Source of the DNA: Firmicutes bacterium UBA3871
GTDB lineage: Bacteria > Bacillota > Clostridia > Peptostreptococcales > Anaerovoracaceae
DNA length: 5,263 nucleotides
Direction of reading: 5' to 3'
NCBI GenBank assembly: GCA_002392265.1
Contig: DGGP01000132.1
Location: forward strand, 1-5,263
Both the position numbers and the translations under genes were made by a program. Shown here piece after piece: positions 5,215 through 5,263 of the stretch (its first letter is position 1; each line of letters begins with the position of its first letter). The notes beneath the pieces were generated by a model. It was not told the DNA's origin, ran no database searches, and saw only the letters and a list, made by a program, of their open reading frames with translations.

Positions 5215-5263
5215 GCGCGTGTAGCTCAATGGATAGAGTGCCTGACTACGAATCAGTAGGTTG
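5215..5263 (+). tRNA. tRNA-Arg (anticodon ACG), 3' part outside the window
   Basis: The first 49 bases of a tRNA are present: acceptor 5' strand GCGCGTG, D-arm GCTC-AATGGATA-GAGT, and an anticodon arm with loop CTACGAA. The anticodon ACG lies at 5248-5250 and reads CGN arginine codons after A34 deamination to inosine. The variable region begins AGGTT and the sequence stops at the start of the T-arm. The outermost anticodon-stem pair (27-43) is C with T, a mismatch, and the D-stem closes with G-T. The remaining features are canonical, and a perfect promoter precedes it. Confidence 0.93.

Overview
This window appears to come from a low-to-moderate G+C Gram-positive anaerobe, most likely a member of the Clostridia (Bacillota). 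I infer this from the strong AGGAGG-like ribosome binding sites, near-consensus sigma-A promoters, an intrinsic terminator with a U-tract, a clostridial-type tRNA-Arg(ACG) and a free-standing CarD-family regulator. No species can be named from the sequence alone. All five complete protein genes and the one partial gene lie on the minus strand. The tRNA at the right edge is on the plus strand.

Reading minus-strand transcription from right to left, bases 4934-5214 are an A+T-rich divergent intergenic region. It holds a consensus promoter for the tRNA-Arg gene (plus strand), a promoter for the CarD operon (minus strand), an A/T-only palindrome at the start of the CarD transcript, and an inverted repeat that resembles a pair of NrdR boxes. 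Next come a CarD/CdnL-family RNA polymerase-binding regulator (4424-4933) and an unrecognised 97-residue protein (4106-4399), which look like a two-gene operon closed by a strong intrinsic terminator (4051-4085).

Immediately beyond that terminator a new, near-consensus promoter (4019-4046) starts a tight four-gene operon with gaps of only 5, 25 and 15 bases. It encodes a GtrA-family small membrane protein with a Lys/Ala/Glu repeat tail, a TetR-family repressor, a class III PLP-dependent aminotransferase related to glutamate-1-semialdehyde aminomutase, and an FGGY-family sugar kinase that runs off the left edge (444 codons present). The leader between promoter and first start codon carries an inverted repeat and an 18-base periodic repeat that overlaps the -10 element. 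This is a good candidate operator for the TetR protein.

The most economical reading is a substrate-induced catabolic operon. The TetR protein would sense a small molecule, the aminotransferase would move or remove an amino group, and the kinase would phosphorylate a sugar, ketose or polyol. The substrate cannot be deduced, and the pairing of a GSA-aminomutase-like transaminase with an FGGY kinase is the most attractive lead in the window. The role of the GtrA protein at the head of the operon is unclear.
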